Below, one piece after another: positions 26,416-35,689 of a stretch of 64,000 bases of DNA (the first letter of the stretch is position 1; each line of letters begins with the position of its first letter). The notes beneath the pieces are model-generated. The model saw nothing but the letters and a program-made list of their open reading frames with translations, was not told the origin of the DNA and did no database searches. This DNA is from Bacillus piscicola (lineage in GTDB: Bacteria > Bacillota > Bacilli > Bacillales > Marinococcaceae). The stretch is taken from assembly GCF_022458745.1 (NCBI RefSeq), contig NZ_JAJJJF010000001.1:744001-808000 (forward strand). Reading direction: 5' to 3'. The translations under genes were made by a program, and so were the position numbers.

Positions 26416-27111
26416 ATGGGAGTTTGGCAGGTAGGACCGTTTCTCATACAGAAAGAATGGCTGATACTGCTCGGTGCTTATGTTTTATCTTTAGGGATCG
26501 TCCGCTGGCTGTTCCCGGCTGAGTTGGGCAAGAAAGGCAAGAAAGAACGTCAAGACTTGCACGTGAATAGTTTATTTTTATTCCTTATCACCTACCAATT
26601 ATCATCATTTTTATTTTACATACCACGCTCATGGCAGGACCCGGTGGCGGTCTTGGCAACTCCCGGAACTTGGAAGGAATGGAGCTTGGCTAGTCTGGCT
26701 GCGGTTGTTTATGTAGGCATTAAAAGCGAAACAACGCGCAATTTTTATGAAGTGGCACTTTACTTATTTCAATTATTTCTCTTAATGGAATTTTTGTACG
26801 CTTTCGCCCACGTTTATATACAAGCAGACAGTGGAGATTTCGCTTATCATATGTTGGTAAATGGAGTAGTTCTTTTTATGCTGTCCATGACGAGGAGACG
26901 TTGCTCCTACCAGTGTTCTTTTCTGATGGGAGTGGGATTGTATGCACTATTCAAAGGAATCATGACAACGTTTATTTCTGTCAAGATACTATTCGTTTAT
27001 ATGCCGGTGCTTCCGTTTATGCTTACCATAATAATAACAGGCACTGTCTCCGTATATGACCTTGTCAAAAAAACACACTTAGGTGGTGGAGGTAGCGATG
27101 AACACGACTGA
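26416..27111 (+). CDS. Uncharacterised integral membrane protein
   Basis: A 231-residue protein I do not recognise. It has six to seven hydrophobic spans, a short basic loop (GKKGKKERQD) after the second, and a Gly/Asp-rich C-terminal tail (HLGGGGSDEHD). ATG at 26416 is nine bases from AAGGGG; the in-frame ATG at 26410 is too close to it. Its end overlaps ccdA by 14 bases, which ties it to the cytochrome c/thiol redox genes that follow. A role in cofactor or cytochrome maturation is inference from position only. Confidence 0.65.
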   Translation: MGVWQVGPFLIQKEWLILLGAYVLSLGIVRWLFPAELGKKGKKERQDLHVNSLFLFLITYQLSSFLFYIPRSWQDPVAVLATPGTWKEWSLASLAAVVYVGIKSETTRNFYEVALYLFQLFLLMEFLYAFAHVYIQADSGDFAYHMLVNGVVLFMLSMTRRRCSYQCSFLMGVGLYALFKGIMTTFISVKILFVYMPVLPFMLTIIITGTVSVYDLVKKTHLGGGGSDEHD

Positions 27112-27838
27112 TGTAACATTATGGATTGCTTTATGGGCGGGTATCATTTCTTTTTTGTCCCCATGCACGCTTCCTTTGTTCCCTGCTTATTTATCGTATA
27201 TTACGGGCGTTGGGGTGAAAGATTTGCAGAGTGGACAGACAAAAGAGATACGGAAAAAAATACTTGCTCATTCTTTTTTGTTTTTAGCTGGTATTTCGCT
27301 AGTCTTTATTGGCCTGGGACTGGGGGCGTCGTACGCGGGACAGTTCGTGAACAATCTTCTCCGCGGCGATACGGGACTTCTCATTCAACGGATTAGCGGT
27401 GTACTTATCATCGTCATGGGACTTTACATAGCAGGCTGGCTTAAGATTACACTGTTTTCCAAGCAAAAGCGGTTTCGCTTTGCGAAGAAGCCGGCAGGAC
27501 TCGCCGGAACCTTTCTTGTCGGTATTGGTTTTGCGGCAGGGTGGACACCGTGTATTGGACCGATCTTTGCTTCCATCCTCGTGCTAGCTGCCTCAAATCC
27601 ATCGTCAGGATTTTTCTACTCTGTTGCCTACTCGGCTGGTTTCGCGGTACCGTTTCTAACATTAGGCTTGTTTGCCGGGTCTACAAGGTGGATTGTAAGA
27701 CATTCCGCTATCATCATGAAAATAGGTGGAGTTTTATTAATTATAATTGGGGTTTTGCTTTATTCTGGAGAGTTGACGCGGTTATCGATTTATTTACTAA
27801 GACTGATAGAAGGAACCTGGTTTGAACAACTAGGTTAA
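27098..27838 (+). CDS. ccdA: Cytochrome c biogenesis protein CcdA
   Basis: CcdA carries reducing equivalents from cytoplasmic thioredoxin across the membrane to extracytoplasmic thiol-disulfide proteins. The 246-residue protein has six spans with the redox Cys residues in FLSPCTLPLFPAYLSY (span 1) and GWTPCIGPIFAS (span 4). ATG at 27098 follows GGTGGAGGT inside the end of the preceding gene. The next gene encodes a thioredoxin-like protein that would be its electron acceptor. Confidence 0.93.
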   Translation: MNTTDVTLWIALWAGIISFLSPCTLPLFPAYLSYITGVGVKDLQSGQTKEIRKKILAHSFLFLAGISLVFIGLGLGASYAGQFVNNLLRGDTGLLIQRISGVLIIVMGLYIAGWLKITLFSKQKRFRFAKKPAGLAGTFLVGIGFAAGWTPCIGPIFASILVLAASNPSSGFFYSVAYSAGFAVPFLTLGLFAGSTRWIVRHSAIIMKIGGVLLIIIGVLLYSGELTRLSIYLLRLIEGTWFEQLG

Positions 27839-27875
27839 TGTTTTTATGAAAGACAATTGGGAGGAGTTTGTAAGA

Positions 27876-28481
27876 ATGAGAACAACGATTATTGGTGTTA
27901 TACTAGCAGTAATGATTGGTTGGGCTTTTTTTGAGGCTTTTTCAAGTGATGAGAATGACCAGCAATCACAAGGGGAACCGAAGGCGGAGGTTCCCGCCGG
28001 TGAAGAGTTTCAGTTAGTAGAAAGTGAAGAAGGAGAGACACAGCAACCAGGGGATTGGCTGCGTACAGGAGAAAGCGCGCCCGACTTTACGCTTGAGACA
28101 CTTGCCGGAGAGCAAATAAGTCTGTCCGATTTGCAAGGACAGAAAGTGATTGTTAACTTCTGGGCGTCTTGGTGTCCGCCCTGCCGTGCAGAAATGCCGG
28201 AGATGCAAGACTTTTACATGGAGCACGGAGATAGTGTTGAAATTCTAGCAGTCAATCTGACGCAAACGGAACCAGGCGTTGAACAGGTAGAAGACTTTAG
28301 AGATGACTTTGGTGTTTCTTTTCCGATTTTATTGGACCAGGATATAAAAGTGGCGAATCTGTATGACATTCAGCCGATTCCTACTTCCTATTTTGTTGAT
28401 TCGGAAGGGATCATCCAGCATATAAGTATTGGGCCGATGACATATGACATGATGGTGAATGAGACGAAAAAGATGGACTAA
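27876..28481 (+). CDS. Membrane-anchored thioredoxin-like protein (TlpA/ResA family)
   Basis: A 201-residue extracytoplasmic thiol-disulfide oxidoreductase: an N-terminal anchor (about 3-21), an acidic linker of about 45 residues, then a TlpA-type thioredoxin domain with active site WASWCPPCRAEMPEM and the cis-Pro region IQPIPTSYFVD. It would receive electrons from CcdA and reduce apocytochrome c or other exported thiols. GGGAGGAG precedes the ATG at 27876. A second, shorter ResA-like gene lies at 38867. Confidence 0.88.
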   Translation: MRTTIIGVILAVMIGWAFFEAFSSDENDQQSQGEPKAEVPAGEEFQLVESEEGETQQPGDWLRTGESAPDFTLETLAGEQISLSDLQGQKVIVNFWASWCPPCRAEMPEMQDFYMEHGDSVEILAVNLTQTEPGVEQVEDFRDDFGVSFPILLDQDIKVANLYDIQPIPTSYFVDSEGIIQHISIGPMTYDMMVNETKKMD

Positions 28482-28507
28482 CTAAAAATCCATGGCAGGG
28501 TGAAATA

Positions 28508-29185
28508 ATGGAACATGTAGTGTTAATCGTGGAAGATGATCTGATGATTCAGGATCTTCTCAAAATATATGTAGAGAAAAATGGTTATCAAGCTGTGACT
28601 GCGAATGACGGAGAAGAGGCCATACATGTTATCCAGGAAGTAGAGCCGTGCTTTATTATCCTTGATTTAATGCTGCCGAAAATATCCGGTGAACAAGTGT
28701 GTCGTTGGGTTCGAGAGCGTGGCTATGAGACCGCTATTTTAATGTTGACGGCAAAAGTGAGCAGCCGTGAAAAAATAACCGGACTTAAATTGGGCGCAGA
28801 TGATTATATGACAAAGCCTTTCAGCCCGGAAGAACTTATTACGCGAGTTGAGACGATCCTAAGAAGGACCGGTCACACATGTCAACGTCTAACGAGTCAT
28901 GGTCTGACAATCAAACCGAGAAAGGGGGAAGTTACTCTAAACGGAACCCCTCTTTCCCTGACAAAAATCGAATTCACGTTACTTTATCACTTTATGCGTT
29001 ATCCTGGTACAGTCTTTTCAAGGGAGCAGCTGCTGGAACAAATTTACCCATTAACAGAAAGTGTTGTCCAAGATAGGACGATTGATGTGCATGTGAAACA
29101 CATCCGGGAAAAAATTGAAAAGGATCCTTCGTCTCCAAAGCGCATTACTACCGTAAGAGGAATGGGGTATAAGTTTGTTGATTAA
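28508..29185 (+). CDS. Response regulator, OmpR/PhoB family
   Basis: A 225-residue DNA-binding response regulator. The receiver domain has the acidic pair ED at 9-10, phosphoacceptor Asp53 in IILDLMLPK, Thr in LMLTAK and Lys in YMTKPFSPEEL. The C-terminal winged helix has LSLTKIEFTLLYHFMRYPG and VKHIREKIEKDPSSPKRITTVRGMGY. It follows the thioredoxin-like gene by 26 bases and overlaps the sensor kinase gene, so the pair is co-expressed with the redox genes. Targets are not visible. Confidence 0.92.
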   Translation: MEHVVLIVEDDLMIQDLLKIYVEKNGYQAVTANDGEEAIHVIQEVEPCFIILDLMLPKISGEQVCRWVRERGYETAILMLTAKVSSREKITGLKLGADDYMTKPFSPEELITRVETILRRTGHTCQRLTSHGLTIKPRKGEVTLNGTPLSLTKIEFTLLYHFMRYPGTVFSREQLLEQIYPLTESVVQDRTIDVHVKHIREKIEKDPSSPKRITTVRGMGYKFVD

Positions 29186-30254
29186 AAAGTCGAAGGCAGC
29201 TGCATTATCCTTTGTAGGGCGTCTCACAATAGGTAATTTTCTTATTATTGGTATGATAATTGGGATCAGCGGTTTCACGGTATATCAATATGCCTGTAAG
29301 CTCGTCGGAGGTATTAACGGGGTGAACGCAACACAGCAGCAAGCTTTCAACAACACATTATTTGGGTATTTGCTGCTTACTCTCGTTCTTTCCTTTTCGG
29401 CGAGCTGTCTTTTTTATTTATACTTTATTAAAAAAGTAGTCATACCTATTCGGAAACTAGCCGGCTATACGGAAAAGTTAATAAGAGGAGAGTTCCCGGA
29501 CAGCTTAACAATTAAGAATGAGAACGAGATTAGTATGTTAATGAATAACTTCAATGATCTCTCCAGAAAATTAAAAGAGATCGAGGAATCACGACAGCGT
29601 CTCGTCGACGACACAGCACATGAGCTGAGAACTCCGCTCTCTAATATTAACGGTTACTTGGAGGGGTTGAAAAAAGGAGTGATAGATGGAGAACCCGAAC
29701 TCTATGACGCGCTTCATAAGGAATCTACCCGTCTTATACATTTGGTAGATGATTTATATAAGCTCTCAGAATGGGAAATTGTTTCCTCCGTTACCGGGGT
29801 CCAAAAACAAAATCAAAATATCAAATCTATCATTCAGCAATGTGTGAAATTGTTTGAATGGGAGTTGGAAGAAAAAGAGATAAAGGTCCTCGTAGAAGTT
29901 GAAGAGAGGAGTATTCCGCTTGACAGTGATGCGATACAACAAGTGATATTTAATTTACTGCAGAACGCGATTCAATATCGAACCCATTCGTCGCCTATCA
30001 CAATGAAGGGAAAAGTAGACGAGAAAAATTACATCGTTTCTGTCCAGACAGAAGGATGCCCAATACCCCCAGAGGAAAAAACGAAAATTTTTGAAAGAAA
30101 GCAGCGTTCCGACAGTGCTCACCAACTCAGGGATGGAGAAGGGATTGGACTTGCCATTGTGAGGGAGATTGTTTGTCAACACGGCGGGAATGCCGGTCTG
30201 TATACACAGGGCCGTTCTCACACTTTTTGGTTTACACTTCCGGTTTCTAGCTAA
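29175..30254 (+). CDS. Sensor histidine kinase
   Basis: A 359-residue membrane kinase: two spans (about 17-40 and 63-88) enclosing a short extracytoplasmic loop of only about 22 residues, a HAMP linker, HisKA with phospho-accepting His149 in DDTAHELRTPLSN, and a HATPase domain with NLLQNAIQY and GEGIGLAIV. The tiny outside loop suggests sensing within or near the membrane. Start is TTG at 29175 (a second TTG follows at once), overlapping the response regulator by eleven bases. Confidence 0.9.
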   Translation: MLIKKSKAAALSFVGRLTIGNFLIIGMIIGISGFTVYQYACKLVGGINGVNATQQQAFNNTLFGYLLLTLVLSFSASCLFYLYFIKKVVIPIRKLAGYTEKLIRGEFPDSLTIKNENEISMLMNNFNDLSRKLKEIEESRQRLVDDTAHELRTPLSNINGYLEGLKKGVIDGEPELYDALHKESTRLIHLVDDLYKLSEWEIVSSVTGVQKQNQNIKSIIQQCVKLFEWELEEKEIKVLVEVEERSIPLDSDAIQQVIFNLLQNAIQYRTHSSPITMKGKVDEKNYIVSVQTEGCPIPPEEKTKIFERKQRSDSAHQLRDGEGIGLAIVREIVCQHGGNAGLYTQGRSHTFWFTLPVSS

Positions 30255-30276
30255 TTTGGGACAAGGGGGGATAGTG

Positions 30277-30765
30277 ATGCCGCGTATGATTTTTTTGGTC
30301 TTTTTGGCTGTGGGGCTCCATTTAGGTGTAAGTGCGTGTGCTCCGGAAGTGGAGCTCGATAAGGTAGCGGATCCCGTCCCGGATCAAGAAAGACCCTCTG
30401 CCAAACAAGGACTCTTGCTGTCGCTTGACAAAACGAAATATACAGGGACGCCGGAAGAAATGAGGGTGACGCTTGAAAATCAAAGCACCAAGGACTTCAC
30501 TTTGGGAGAATTTTACCAATTGGAGCAAAAGGTGGACGGATTGTGGTACATCGTACTATACTCAAATGCTGTTTTTTATAAGAACCGCGATTTCAAAAAT
30601 TATGGGTTGGAACTTAGGGCGGGGGAGACGATCGTGCAAACATACTCTCCCGCAGAACTAGGTATTACCTTTCCAGCGGGAGAATACCGACTTGTGAAGA
30701 CAGTAATCCATAGGGACCCTTCCTATGAAATATCCATAGCGGTCCCATTTCAGGTCAGTGGTTAG
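30277..30765 (+). CDS. Putative lipoprotein with Ig-like domain
   Basis: A 162-residue exported protein with a signal peptide ending in the lipobox GVSAC, then a linker and a beta-rich domain. Features such as LSLDKTKYTGTPEEMRVTLEN and FPAGEYRLVKTV resemble a bacterial Ig-like domain family found in Bacillus surface lipoproteins. AAGGGGGG lies six bases before the ATG (GTG at 30274 is an alternative). It follows the kinase gene by 22 bases and probably ends this operon. Function unknown. Confidence 0.75.
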   Translation: MPRMIFLVFLAVGLHLGVSACAPEVELDKVADPVPDQERPSAKQGLLLSLDKTKYTGTPEEMRVTLENQSTKDFTLGEFYQLEQKVDGLWYIVLYSNAVFYKNRDFKNYGLELRAGETIVQTYSPAELGITFPAGEYRLVKTVIHRDPSYEISIAVPFQVSG

Positions 30766-30773
30766 TTGCAGAG

Positions 30774-31973
30774 TCAGCGATATGTCCAAATTCTCCACGC
30801 TTTTTCCAGCGGTCCTTGGTTGAAATACTTTAACCAGAGTACACTCCCAACTGTCTGTAACGAATAAATGAGAATGGTTAAGAGTGCCCCGGCAGTTGGG
30901 CCAACTGTGCCGTAAAAACCAAGCCCGAACCCATAAAAAATGAACACACCGATAAGAGATTGACACAAGTAGTTAGTCAACGCCATCTTGCCGACGGAAG
31001 CGATAGGCTGGAATAAACGTGTTCTGTGCGGGCGGCGTAGCCATAGCACGGCCGACGCGACGTAGAACAACATGAGCAAAGGACCGGCAAAGATGTTCAG
31101 TCCTTCAGCTATCCCGCTTGCCAGCCAGTACGGGAGGTCGAAGAATCCATGTTGTAAACAGGCATAAAGGATAGCGAGCGGGCCACCGATGATAAAAGAA
31201 ATGAGCTGCAGTTTTTTCCAAAAAGGCAGATGATTGATTGGTTGCTGTATCAGGTTTCTCCGTCCGATGTACATGCCTAAGAGAAATATCCCGAGAATGT
31301 TTGGGACCGTAAAAAAGATATTGATGATGATATAGATGACCTCTTCTGTAAGGCGAAAAGAAAGAATTTCACCATAAGTGCCGGAACTGTAAATAGCATG
31401 GGCTGCTTGTACAAGGTTCGTTGCTTCCAATTCCAACGCTGTCCCAGATTTAAGACTAATGACGAAGCCGCCAGCTGTCGTAAGGAGAAAGAACACGACG
31501 GCAGAAACAGTGATCAAGCTTATTCCCCAATAAAGAAGCGTCTTTGCTTTTCTCCTGACAAAGAAAAGGAGAAAAAAACCAGTCACCGCGTAGGTATGAA
31601 GGATATCCCCGGACCAGATAAACACAAGGTGGGCCAATCCAAGAATGATAAGGAAAATAAGACGTCTTATATAGATCTTTTTGGCAGGGAGTTCTTTGTG
31701 CTTTAAGCGTTCATAAAACAAATAGAAACCAAGACCAAACAGTAGGGAAAACATCGGATAAAATTTTCCGACGACGAACACGTCAATAAAAAAAGCAGTC
31801 CATTCGTCGAAAGGATCGGTAAACGCGGATATTTGCCCCGGTAAACTCTGCATCTGATAAACAGGTGATTTGAAAAAGGACATGTTCGCAAAAAGAATTC
31901 CTAAGAGGGCGACACCTCTTACGATATCTAATGTGACAATTCGTTCGCTTTTTTGCACAGGTGATGTTTTCAT
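30774..31973 (-). CDS. DUF418 family membrane protein (YeiB-like)
   Basis: A 399-residue polytopic membrane protein. The N-terminal ERIVTLDIVRGVALLGILFANM and the C-terminal DUF418 core (SVGKMALTNYLCQSLIGVFIFYG, then about 60 residues) define the family, which has around ten spans and no established activity; related to acyltransferase-type membrane proteins. It is convergent with the lipoprotein gene, only eight bases apart, with no room for a separate terminator. It stands alone on the minus strand. Confidence 0.85.
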   Translation of the reverse strand: MKTSPVQKSERIVTLDIVRGVALLGILFANMSFFKSPVYQMQSLPGQISAFTDPFDEWTAFFIDVFVVGKFYPMFSLLFGLGFYLFYERLKHKELPAKKIYIRRLIFLIILGLAHLVFIWSGDILHTYAVTGFFLLFFVRRKAKTLLYWGISLITVSAVVFFLLTTAGGFVISLKSGTALELEATNLVQAAHAIYSSGTYGEILSFRLTEEVIYIIINIFFTVPNILGIFLLGMYIGRRNLIQQPINHLPFWKKLQLISFIIGGPLAILYACLQHGFFDLPYWLASGIAEGLNIFAGPLLMLFYVASAVLWLRRPHRTRLFQPIASVGKMALTNYLCQSLIGVFIFYGFGLGFYGTVGPTAGALLTILIYSLQTVGSVLWLKYFNQGPLEKAWRIWTYR

Positions 31974-32146
31974 GGTTTAGTGTTCTCTCCTTCTAAATTC
32001 GCGTGTCACTATCCAGCATACTTTATATCTCGGTAAATAGGGAGTTGTTTCTTCCCCCTATACGGGTAAGCATTTATCGTGTATTATTTTCATAGAAACT
32101 TCAACTCTGAGGTTATACCCTATATGTAGAATCTGGTGATGAGCGA

Positions 32147-33328
32147 TTGAGTTTACAAAATTCAGTAACGGAGAAGCAATACGATATTAACATGCTGTTT
32201 GTCATTTTTTTATTCGGTGTCATCAGCTGTTTTTATATTAATTATGCACAGGAAATGGGGCAGTACGACACGAACTTTGCGATTCGGCAGATGATCTTTT
32301 ATGTGCTCGCTTTCGTAGTTGCGCTTGCCGTCCTCCATTTTGATTTCGAGTATTATCTTAATATCCATTGGTTTTTATATGGTTTCGGCCTCTTCTTGCT
32401 GGTGGCACTGGATGTGATAGGACCTAATGAGGCCATTGCACCTTTGCGGAATGGGGCGGTTAGTTGGTTTACTTTCCCCGTTATCGGTTCTGTACAGCCA
32501 TCCGAGTTGATGCGTATTTTTTTGATTATAACGCTTAGTGCGGTGACATACCGACATAATTCCAAGTATCAGGATAATCGGGAATTAAAAACGGACATAA
32601 CTTTGATAGGGAAAATGGGGCTTGTTGTCCTGCCTGTTCTTATTTTATTAGAAAGACAGCCTGACATGGGGAGTGTAATGTTAATTGCCTCCATTTTTAT
32701 TGCCTTATTGATCGTGTCAGGCATTTCATACAAACTGCTTGTCCTTATAATTGGCGGTCCGCTTCTTGCCTTCTCGGCATTTATTTTTGCATTTTTTCGC
32801 TTTCCCGTTTTTGTCGAAACGTATTTGCTGTCTATGCTGAAAGATTATCAAGTAAGCCGGATATATGGCTGGCTCAATCCATTTGAATATGTAGATGCCG
32901 GCTTTCAGACGGTGCGGGCCATTACAGCGATTGGTTCGGGAAGACTTTATGGAAATAATGACACGTCTATTTATATACCCGAAGCCCATACTGACTTCAT
33001 ATTCGCCGTCATTAGTTCCATGCATGGTTTTTTAGGCGGTGCTTTTGTCATAACGCTCTATTTTGTATTGCTTTATCAAATTTTGATAACCGCTCTCCGC
33101 TGTCACAATGCGTTTGGGAAATATCTTTGTGCCAGTTTGATCGGGATGCTGTCTTTCCAGGTATTTCAAAATATTGGTATGAGTCTCGGACTATTGCCTG
33201 TTACCGGCTTTACCCTTCCGTTATTAAGCTACGGCGGCAGTTCATTGGTAGCGACTACCTTTGCACTCGGGATGATCATGAGTGTCCGCTATCATTCTAA
33301 ATCATACTTTTTTGAAGTGAAACGGTAA
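32147..33328 (+). CDS. SEDS-family peptidoglycan glycosyltransferase (RodA/FtsW type)
   Basis: A 393-residue membrane glycosyltransferase that polymerises lipid II with a partner class B penicillin-binding protein. Ten spans are predicted; the catalytic-region signature appears as VSWFTFPVIGSVQPSEL, LLERQPDMGSVML (with the catalytic-type Asp) and the C-terminal GLLPVTGFTLPLLSYGGSS. Length and sequence are nearest RodA, but FtsW or SpoVE paralogues cannot be excluded. The start is TTG at 32147 behind GGTGATGAG. No partner PBP gene is adjacent. Confidence 0.87.
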   Translation: MSLQNSVTEKQYDINMLFVIFLFGVISCFYINYAQEMGQYDTNFAIRQMIFYVLAFVVALAVLHFDFEYYLNIHWFLYGFGLFLLVALDVIGPNEAIAPLRNGAVSWFTFPVIGSVQPSELMRIFLIITLSAVTYRHNSKYQDNRELKTDITLIGKMGLVVLPVLILLERQPDMGSVMLIASIFIALLIVSGISYKLLVLIIGGPLLAFSAFIFAFFRFPVFVETYLLSMLKDYQVSRIYGWLNPFEYVDAGFQTVRAITAIGSGRLYGNNDTSIYIPEAHTDFIFAVISSMHGFLGGAFVITLYFVLLYQILITALRCHNAFGKYLCASLIGMLSFQVFQNIGMSLGLLPVTGFTLPLLSYGGSSLVATTFALGMIMSVRYHSKSYFFEVKR

Positions 33329-33398
33329 GAAGTTGTACTTCTTTATGATTGACGAAGTACAGACTAGTGAAATAGTGGATAAGCAAGGAGGGGAAAAA

Positions 33399-33857
33399 GT
33401 GATCACCATTAAGAAAGCTGCTGTCTCTGAAATCGATGAGATCTTATCGTTAATTAATAGATACACGGAGCAAGGCATTCTTTTAAAACAAACAAGACGT
33501 TCATTATACAACAACCTTTCCTTGACTTACGTAGCAGTCGCAGAGGACGAAATAATTGGTACAGCGAGTTTATATCAACTTGACAGAAACCTGGCAGAAG
33601 TTCGTTCGTTAGCAGTAGATGTAAACAAAGGACAGAGTGGTATCGGCAGAGCACTTGTTGAGCGTCTAATAAAAGAAACGAAGCACCTTCATATAAAAAG
33701 GATCATGGCGACTACCGGAGAAACAGGTTTCTTTGCGAAATGTGGCTTCCACCTCACTGATATAGAAAATGTTCCTCAAAAAATGAATCAGGACTGTAGT
33801 GACTGCAGCGAGCTACACGTTTGTACGAAACAAGTGATGATTATGAGTGTAACGTAA
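33399..33857 (+). CDS. GNAT family N-acetyltransferase (ArgA-like)
   Basis: A 152-residue acetyltransferase. The acetyl-CoA site is seen in VRSLAVDVNKGQSGIGRALVERL, and MATTGETGFFAKCGF is the C-terminal fold signature; overall it resembles the acetyltransferase half of N-acetylglutamate synthases. The C-terminus has a Cys cluster (CSDCSELHVC), common in this subgroup. AAGGAGGGG precedes GTG at 33399, which is preferred over the upstream start at 33333. Substrate is uncertain; no arginine genes are adjacent. Confidence 0.75.
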   Translation: MITIKKAAVSEIDEILSLINRYTEQGILLKQTRRSLYNNLSLTYVAVAEDEIIGTASLYQLDRNLAEVRSLAVDVNKGQSGIGRALVERLIKETKHLHIKRIMATTGETGFFAKCGFHLTDIENVPQKMNQDCSDCSELHVCTKQVMIMSVT

Positions 33858-33899
33858 CAGATAAGTTGGTAATTTTTTCCTAATGTATAACACTCTTAT

Positions 33900-33929
33900 T
33901 GACCTGTACTTGAATATAGTGTTAAAATT
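33900..33929 (+). promoter_or_regulatory. Probable promoter of the permease leader
   Basis: TTGACC (33900-33905) and TAAAAT (33924-33929) are 18 bases apart. The transcript would start near 33936 and run through the leader and terminator before the permease gene. Confidence 0.5.
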
Positions 33930-33935
33930 ATATGA

Positions 33936-34145
33936 ACTTTGAAAAAGAAAGTCTATCGCATTCCTAGAACGGTTCCCCCTATCTAGATCAATGAAGAAGA
34001 CTTACTTGCTAGTTTTGCTATATTTTTTAAAAATAACTGTCGAGTCTAATAGACGCTATTGTTTAAATAGTGCTGCCCTTAGATGTGAGCCAGTTATACA
34101 CTCGTGGACTTTTAGATCCTCGTAGTGTATAGCTGGCTTTTTTAT
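33936..34145 (+). ncRNA. Candidate cis-regulatory leader with terminator, upstream of APC permease
   Basis: About 200 non-coding bases end in a 15-base-pair stem (AGCCAGTTATACACT with AGTGTATAGCTGGCT, 34088-34137) and six T residues, although the permease gene starts only 120 bases later. A premature terminator after a long leader implies conditional read-through. CTGT...TAATAGACGC and GGACTTTT recur in the leader before glaH at 37320. No known riboswitch was recognised. Confidence 0.5.
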
Positions 34146-34222
34146 ATATGACTAAAAATTAACATTCGAAGGAGGGTTTGATTCTTTCTGGAGTCACAGA
34201 GGGTGATCCATTTAAGTATCAA

Positions 34223-34236
34223 TGAAAGCGCTGTTA
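34223..34236. promoter_or_regulatory. cre-like site before the APC permease
   Basis: TGAAAGCGCTGTTA matches the CcpA consensus TGWAANCGNTNWCA at all but one position. It lies between the leader terminator and the start codon, so CcpA could act as a roadblock. Confidence 0.5.
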
Positions 34237-34261
34237 TTCAAACTGTTTTAGGAGTGACAAT

Positions 34262-35659
34262 ATGAGTGAGGAAAAAAAGCTAAAAAAAGTCCTTGGACGA
34301 GCAGATGCCCTTGTTCTGGCTTTTGGTGCCATGATCGGCTGGGGCTGGGTCGTCCTATCTGGTGATTGGGTGTTAGAAGCTGGAGTGTTAGGGGCTATCA
34401 TCGCTTTTCTAATTGGTGGAGCTTTGGTAATCTTTATTGGAATGGTGTACTCTGAATTGGCTGCTGCTATGCCAAAAGCAGGCGGGGAACTTGTGTATAC
34501 ATTACGAGGTATAGGGCCTGTAGCTTCTTTTATTGCCTCGTGGGCCATTGCATTAGGTTATATTTCAGTTGTTTCGTTTGAAGCCGTTGCGCTTCCTAAT
34601 GTACTGGAATTTATCTTTCCGGATTATAAGGCTGGGTACATGTACACGATTACGAACTATGATGTATACTTTACTTGGGTTGCCGTTGGGATGGTGGCAT
34701 CTGTTTTTGTTACTGCTGTGAATTACATTGGCGTTAAATTTGCCGCTTCTGTTCAGATGATCCTAACTGTTTTAATTCTGGCAGTTGGTGTCATGCTTAT
34801 ATTCGGCTCTGGGATGAACGGTGAGCTAGCGAATGCTGAGCCACTTCTGCAAGGAGGAGCAAAAGGGATAATCGCAGTCATTATTGCTACTCCCTTTATG
34901 TTTGTCGGATTTGATGTCATTCCGCAAGCTGCAGAAGAATTGAACATGAAACCGAAATCTATTGGGAAACTATTAATCACTTCTGTTATTTTAGCTGTTG
35001 TTTTTTATATTGGTATCATTTATGCGGTTGGCTTTGGCATAGATAAGGAAGGATTAATGAACGCTGAACTTAGTACCGCGGAGGCTATGGCAAATGTATA
35101 TGGTGGTGAAATTTTTGGTGTTATTCTCGTTTTCGGAGGCATCGCTGGTATCATGACAAGCTGGAACGGGTTTATTATTGGGGGCAGCCGTGTATTGTAT
35201 GCGATGGCTGAAACAAAAATGCTGCCAGCATGGTTCGGAAAGCTGCATCCTAAATACAAGACGCCTTCTAACGCTATTTTATTCATTGGTCTTCTCGCTA
35301 CGATTAGTCCGCTCTTTGGTACTCCGATGCTAGGCTGGCTTGTTGATGCAGGTGGATCGACCATCGTGATTGCTTACTTAATGGTGACGGTTGCATTTTT
35401 GAGGTTACGTAAAAATGAGCCTGATATGCCTCGCCCCTTCAAGGCAGGAAAAACAAATCTTATTGCTGTAATCGGCTTAGTGCTAAGCATTGGGATCGGT
35501 GTCCAATATTTACCGGGAATGCCTGCCGGATTAGGTTCTCATGAATGGATAATCCTTTTAGGTTGGTGGTTAATAGGTGTATTCTTTATGGTGACCCATT
35601 ACGGGAAATACAGAGATATTACATACATGGGTGACGGAAAAATATCTAAAAATGCCTAA
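34262..35659 (+). CDS. APC family amino acid permease
   Basis: A 465-residue transporter with about twelve spans. The helix-1 unwound motif FGAMIGWGWVVLSGDW, the helix-6 segment ATPFMFVGFDVIPQAAEE, and GGSRVLYAMAETKMLPAWFGKLHPKYKTP between spans 8 and 9 are standard APC features. TAGGAGTG precedes the ATG. It leads a four-gene glutarate module, so its substrate may be 5-aminovalerate, glutamate, glutarate or lysine; this is inference from the neighbours. Its 5' region has a long leader, a terminator and a cre-like site. Confidence 0.87.
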   Translation: MSEEKKLKKVLGRADALVLAFGAMIGWGWVVLSGDWVLEAGVLGAIIAFLIGGALVIFIGMVYSELAAAMPKAGGELVYTLRGIGPVASFIASWAIALGYISVVSFEAVALPNVLEFIFPDYKAGYMYTITNYDVYFTWVAVGMVASVFVTAVNYIGVKFAASVQMILTVLILAVGVMLIFGSGMNGELANAEPLLQGGAKGIIAVIIATPFMFVGFDVIPQAAEELNMKPKSIGKLLITSVILAVVFYIGIIYAVGFGIDKEGLMNAELSTAEAMANVYGGEIFGVILVFGGIAGIMTSWNGFIIGGSRVLYAMAETKMLPAWFGKLHPKYKTPSNAILFIGLLATISPLFGTPMLGWLVDAGGSTIVIAYLMVTVAFLRLRKNEPDMPRPFKAGKTNLIAVIGLVLSIGIGVQYLPGMPAGLGSHEWIILLGWWLIGVFFMVTHYGKYRDITYMGDGKISKNA

Positions 35660-35689
35660 ATTTTTCGGAAGTAAGTGAGGGGAACGATA

